Assembly (NCBI GenBank): GCA_015232355.1
Contig: JADFZW010000028.1
Span: 1 to 62,425, forward strand
DNA length: 62,425 nucleotides
Direction: 5' to 3'
From: Oligoflexia bacterium
GTDB lineage: Bacteria > Bdellovibrionota > Bacteriovoracia > Bacteriovoracales > Bacteriovoracaceae
Each line of letters begins with the position of its first letter. The stretch's first letter is position 1. This document shows positions 58,831 to 62,425 of the stretch, piece after piece. The notes below the pieces were generated by a model. That model searched no databases. It was given only the letters and a program-made list of their open reading frames with translations, and had not been told where the DNA came from. The translations under genes were made by a program, and so were the position numbers.

Positions 58831-60108
58831 TTAAGCCGCTTGCTTCTTAGAGGGAGAATTTCTTTCCGCAGTCTTGTTTGTAGGCTTTTTATTTAATTTA
58901 TCTCTCAATCTTCTTGCCTTCAATAATTTTATTTTATTTTTTTCGATGCCTTTTCCTTTAACGAGACTGTTGATTGTTTTTTCAAAACTATCGTTTCTTA
59001 TCTTTTTAACCGTCAATCCAATGCTATCTCGATGGCCCTTCTTCCATTTCCCTTTAAAGTTTATCGTCAAGAAAGTATAAACTACAAACGGTATGCAGAC
59101 GGACAAATCTGCCCCCTCCCTCCCTGAACATCCTAACTTCCCCCATGAAAGATTTTGCTTGTTGTCTCTGAATAGACATTCAATCGCCCATCTCGCTCGG
59201 CTGTACCCCCAAAGCTTTGCCCCAGACATTGTGAGATCAGTTGTTGCATAAAATGCGAACGGTTGTAAGCTGTTTTTTCTATTGTATACTGCTATCGTAT
59301 TGATTAGATCTTCATATTTTTTTATATAAAGTGACAATTGAGAAATCCACTTTTTTTTATTTTTATCTTGTTTCTTTATTGGATTTAACTTAGCAAAAAC
59401 GCTTTCTCTTTTCAGAGAATTAAAGATCGATTTTATATTCATCCATGGACTATGTTTTGCGGCGTGAACTTTTCGACTACACTTGATTTCAAAGATGAAG
59501 GGAAATCCCAATTTAACAATAGCTCTCATTAAGTCAGCACTATCAAACCAGGAATCGACAACCAGAGGTAATTTGGGAAAATTAGATTTAGCAATCTCTT
59601 CCATCATGTTAACCGCCAACGCTAATCCAGATTTATAACCAGGTTCTCCTTTTTTAATTGCAAAACGATAGTCCAATGGAATTGCGAATCCATTTTTAAT
59701 ATTCACCAACGCCAATACTATAACTCTTTGGCCAAAATAAATTCCTTTACTACTTCTCCAGTTGCCAACATTGTAAAATTTTTTTCCATACTTTTTATTA
59801 TCGGTATCGTCAATAGCAAAACAAAAGTCATCTGGATTGAATTCACCTTTGTATCTTCGTAAAATACTGGCCCTCATCCTCTTCATAAATCTATTGCCAT
59901 CAAATTGTTGAACCATTTCGGAGAGCGAACTCACTGACATAGTTCCTGGCACTGATCTAACTAAATCTGAGAGAGAAGTAATTCCATTGAGTGACATAGT
60001 AACAAAACTACATAATCCATTGTAGTTTGCGCCATTGTCTTGAAAAATATCTTTGTATAGATCTGCTATAGCTCTTGCTACTTTACAAAATGATAAAGTT
60101 ACTGACAT
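58831..60108 (-). CDS. DDE transposase, IS4-like
   Basis: This 425-aa transposase has acidic residues in FAIDDTDNKKYG and LVVDSWFDSADLM and the YREK-type signature YSRARWAIECLFRDNKQ, with Glu and Lys seven residues apart. The C-terminus is strongly basic. It looks intact and could still be active. It begins 150 bp inside the right terminal repeat. Confidence 0.92.
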   Translation of the reverse strand: MSVTLSFCKVARAIADLYKDIFQDNGANYNGLCSFVTMSLNGITSLSDLVRSVPGTMSVSSLSEMVQQFDGNRFMKRMRASILRRYKGEFNPDDFCFAIDDTDNKKYGKKFYNVGNWRSSKGIYFGQRVIVLALVNIKNGFAIPLDYRFAIKKGEPGYKSGLALAVNMMEEIAKSNFPKLPLVVDSWFDSADLMRAIVKLGFPFIFEIKCSRKVHAAKHSPWMNIKSIFNSLKRESVFAKLNPIKKQDKNKKKWISQLSLYIKKYEDLINTIAVYNRKNSLQPFAFYATTDLTMSGAKLWGYSRARWAIECLFRDNKQNLSWGKLGCSGREGADLSVCIPFVVYTFLTINFKGKWKKGHRDSIGLTVKKIRNDSFEKTINSLVKGKGIEKNKIKLLKARRLRDKLNKKPTNKTAERNSPSKKQAA

Positions 60109-60117
60109 AATAAAACC

Positions 60118-60167
60118 ATCGTTGTTGTTTATGTTTCTTGTAGAAAATTAACAGTAACAACAACGAT
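60118..60167. terminator. Hairpin inside the IS, upstream of transposase
   Basis: ATCGTTGTTGTT and its exact complement enclose 26 nt between transposase start and right end. It probably blocks transcription entering from outside, a known safeguard in insertion sequences. Confidence 0.5.
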
Positions 60168-60274
60168 TAACTTCATCAATAACCTGCTGAAATTATTGTT
60201 GCGGAAGAATTTTATACCTCTGAGGATCTAATCTTTACCGAGGAGAAAAATTTACGAATTTTGGAAATCTCTGA

Positions 60275-60770
60275 TAAGCAACTGGAAGATGCTACTGAAA
60301 AAATAATTTTAATTACTTTTCATCATCCACCTGCTGATGTTGGTCCTAAACATAGCTGGAAAGAAAGAAAAGAATTTATGCTAAAACTAGTTCCAGTGTT
60401 AAAAAAATTTAAAAATAAAATTAGTTCAATATTGGTTGGTCATGAACATGTGGCCACATTTGTTGATTTTGATGGTATTCCTTTATTTGTTTCTCCTTCC
60501 TCTGTTAAACCAAGAACTGGCAAATATTACAATGAGTTCATACCTGAATTAGGAGTAAATGTTGTTAGTAAATGGGTTTATAACGACAACAAAAATCGCT
60601 ATTGGCTGAAAACCGATATTGATACGGACAATGATAGCTTAATATTTAATTATATTAATATTCAAAACAACATATCCGAGTGTTCAGTTTTAATAAAAGC
60701 AAACTCAAGAATATCCAGTAAAGAAAATAGATATCTTTTACAAAATAATTGCCGAGAAAATTCATTATAA
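60275..60770 (+). pseudogene. Metallophosphoesterase, N-terminal half removed by IS
   Basis: The remaining frame has the C-terminal motifs of calcineurin-like phosphoesterases: ILITFHHPPADVG and ILVGHEHVATF. A beta-rich end follows. The N-terminal GDxHG and GNHE motifs that bind the first metal are absent. Coding sequence begins at the IS edge, so this is a truncated gene; the apparent TTG start lies in the IS repeat. Confidence 0.85.
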
Positions 60771-60881
60771 TAAATTAACAAGATTTTAACACATTCTTTA
60801 TCCCATCTTCATTTGAATACACATAAATAATATAACACCATTATCTCATATGGAAAAAAATATTAATTATGGAGGGAAAGC

Positions 60882-61859
60882 ATGAAAACATCAATTAATC
60901 AAAAATTTTCTTTTTATTTGAACTACATTGGGCAAATATTAAAGTGTTTAGCATTTTTTTGTTTTGTACTTATAAATATTAACATTAATCTTCATGCATA
61001 TGATTTTGATTGTACAAATAATTTTGTTTTTAAAGATGAGAATAAAATAAATGAATGTGCTGCAATTGAGATCGATAAATACGAAAGAAGCAATTATTAT
61101 TCAAATCAAATATCACCAATATCATATCCGCAATTCACCCTTAATCAATCAGTCAATAAGTATGATACCCCAACTCATAGTCTATTAGTTCAATTGGCAC
61201 TAAAATCATTTCCAATATCAAAAAAGAGAATAATTAATATATCAACTGCTACAATGTATCCTGATAGTACTGATTTTTTGGAACTAATAAAACACCCATG
61301 GACGCACTTATATATGCTTGATGAAAACGGCACTTGGCGCTGGGGTGGAGCAGATAAAATATTTCAACAGAATTTTAATGAAGGATCGTCTATTGAATAC
61401 TTTTATAAAAAAAATGAGCAATATGATGGGGATTGGTTATTGGGTTACACTCTTCACTTCATCACAGATGTCTCATTAGTAGTACATTCTTCTTTGCCAT
61501 CTGTAAAAAGGTTAGATTTGCTTTTCAAGCATACAGCATTTGAAAAATGGATTCAAAATAATTTTATCAAAGGACATAATTTTTTAAAAATGATTGAAGA
61601 CGATTCAGAAATTTATGAAATAACAAATCCTCAAGAAGACTTAATCGAAATTGCAAAGCAATCAAGTTATTGGACAAGTGAAGTTGGATACAATGTATGG
61701 AATAGCTACCTAGCTAATGGATATCCGACTAATCCAGGAAGTGGTGACAAAGAACTTGTAAGAAATACAAAAGTTATATTAAAGAATACCTTAAGATATA
61801 TCAAGGGTACTCTTCAATTCGCATTTAATAAATACCAGCAAATTGAATCAAAATACTAA
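60882..61859 (+). CDS. Secreted zinc-phospholipase-C-like protein
   Basis: This 325-aa exported protein has a signal peptide (FCFVLININ region). Conserved helices with metal ligands follow: DTPTHSLLVQLALKSF, HPWTHLYMLDE followed by TWRWGGA, and LGYTLHFITDVSLVVHSSL (HxxxD...H). The pattern resembles the zinc-dependent phospholipase C / S1-P1 nuclease fold, which uses three Zn. It may be a lipase or a degraded relative. GGAGGG lies 8 nt before the ATG. It is probably outside the mobile islands. Confidence 0.65.
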   Translation: MKTSINQKFSFYLNYIGQILKCLAFFCFVLINININLHAYDFDCTNNFVFKDENKINECAAIEIDKYERSNYYSNQISPISYPQFTLNQSVNKYDTPTHSLLVQLALKSFPISKKRIINISTATMYPDSTDFLELIKHPWTHLYMLDENGTWRWGGADKIFQQNFNEGSSIEYFYKKNEQYDGDWLLGYTLHFITDVSLVVHSSLPSVKRLDLLFKHTAFEKWIQNNFIKGHNFLKMIEDDSEIYEITNPQEDLIEIAKQSSYWTSEVGYNVWNSYLANGYPTNPGSGDKELVRNTKVILKNTLRYIKGTLQFAFNKYQQIESKY

Positions 61860-61881
61860 TAATTAAGAAATTGCTTTCAAA

Positions 61882-62316
61882 CTAGAAATTAGTTTCTTTT
61901 TTCATCGACTCTGAAATTGAAACCGCAACGGAAACAGAGGCACCTACCATTGGATTATTTCCCATTCCAATTAGCCCCATCATCTCTACGTGAGCAGGAA
62001 CAGATGATGATCCAGCAAACTGAGCATCTGAATGCATTCTTCCCATGGTGTCCGTCATCCCATATGATGCTGGGCCAGCTCCCATATTATCAGGATGCAA
62101 GGTTCGTCCTGTTCCACCACCAGAAGCTACAGAAAAATATTTTTTACCTTGTTCAATACATTCTTTTTTGTAGGTTCCAGCAACAGGGTGTTGAAAGCGA
62201 GTTGGATTAGTTGAATTTCCAGTTATTGAAACATCAACCCCTTCCTTATGCATAATAGTTACACCTTCTCTAACATCATCGGCCCCATAACATCGCACGG
62301 AAAGGGCGATCGCATC
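61882..62316 (-). pseudogene. GGGtGRT-family gene, 5' end missing
   Basis: The C-terminal part of a highly conserved protein is present (VRCYGADDVREG, ASGGGTGRTLHPDNMGAG, DTMGRMHSDAQFAGSS, MGLIGMGNNPMVGA). It matches the family named after its GGGtGRT motif; biochemical function unknown to me. Homologous reading starts abruptly after a TAA at 62317-62319 (DAIALSVRCYG), and family members are much longer. It is a remnant. The last 100 bp of the window hold nothing recognisable. Confidence 0.65.
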
Positions 62317-62425
62317 TTAATTGTCAGTTATTTAATTGAGAATAAATAGTAATTTATTGACCAGTAGTAGATATATTTATTGATAAATTTTTCATAAAAT
62401 TCCTTTGAAGTGGGGGGGATTTTAT

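Larger units (their letters stand above)
58795..60274 (-). mobile_element. IS4-type insertion sequence
   Basis: An 18-bp perfect terminal inverted repeat (TCAGAGATTTCCAAAATT at 58795-58812, complement at 60257-60274) encloses one transposase gene; length 1480 bp. No target duplication is visible at the edges, and a different truncated gene abuts each side. The insertion was therefore accompanied by, or followed by, a deletion or recombination between copies. Confidence 0.9.

Noticed and set aside
58785..60285. Target-site duplication of the IS
   Set aside because: Flanking bases at the two IS edges do not match over any convincing length.
38111..62425. Third copy of the tRNA att repeat closing island 2
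   Set aside because: Searched by eye for the T-arm and CCA end sequence; none found, so the end is left open.

Overview
The window is AT-rich (roughly one third G+C by eye) and Gram-negative in character, with lipoproteins, Sec signal peptides and a VirB/Tra-type envelope machine. The lineage cannot be fixed from sequence alone. A deltaproteobacterium-like or Bdellovibrionota-like host would fit, but that is a low-confidence guess. The window is almost entirely accessory DNA stacked behind one locus, the end of an rRNA operon (5S, 55-168) followed by an initiator tRNA-Met gene (226-302).

Island 1 (about 258-38110) is an integrative and conjugative element. It is bounded by a perfect 54-bp direct repeat covering the tRNA from the anticodon loop to its 3' end (258-311 and 38057-38110). 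Next to attL are a tyrosine integrase and an excisionase-like gene. A minus-strand operon (about 15547 down to 2252) then encodes a conjugative type IV secretion apparatus: VirB2, 3, 4, 5, 6, 8, 9 and 10 equivalents, an FtsK-like coupling protein and a replication-relaxation protein. It also holds a glycine-zipper lipoprotein, a large RCC1-repeat lipoprotein and a stand-alone sigma-region-4 protein. Two operon genes (coupling protein and VirB5) appear to start at AUU.

A plus-strand block (15936-25233) diverges from this operon. It has a sigma-54 promoter, an NtrC-type response regulator, two tiny H-box proteins, two small acidic precursor-like peptides, a B12-type radical SAM enzyme, a methyltransferase, an OppA-like binding protein and a hybrid histidine kinase. 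I read it as a modified-peptide signalling circuit that may control the ICE. This is one of the two strongest candidates for an undescribed system.

The island 1 cargo (25633-37077) looks like defence. It is a type I restriction operon with two HsdS genes, an HsdM, an HsdR, a DUF1016/YhcG nuclease, an unknown membrane protein and a YgjP-like metalloprotease. Opposite it lies a three-gene cassette of a TIGR04255-type protein, a small protein and a protein ending in a CBM20-like domain.

Island 2 starts at the second att copy (38111) with its own integrase and excisionase. It carries a replication set: an acidic Cys-cluster protein, an SF2-like helicase, a divergent family A DNA polymerase and a RecB/Cas4-like nuclease. 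Several tiny ORFs, DUF2958 and XRE regulators follow, then secreted or membrane proteins of unknown role. A 46-bp palindrome occurs twice in inverted copies (42475, 53251), each upstream of a gene reading away from it. No third att copy was found, so the right end of island 2 is not defined.

At 54932-58794 lies a compact RiPP-like operon: a radical SAM/SPASM maturase, two paralogous 39-aa Cys-rich peptides sharing a double GACC core, an ABC-2 exporter and a DUF4097-like protein. This is the other strong candidate. An IS4-type insertion sequence (58795-60274) has removed the start of the maturase on one side and the N-terminal half of a metallophosphoesterase on the other. The last 2 kb hold a secreted zinc-phospholipase-C-like protein and a 5'-truncated GGGtGRT-family gene.
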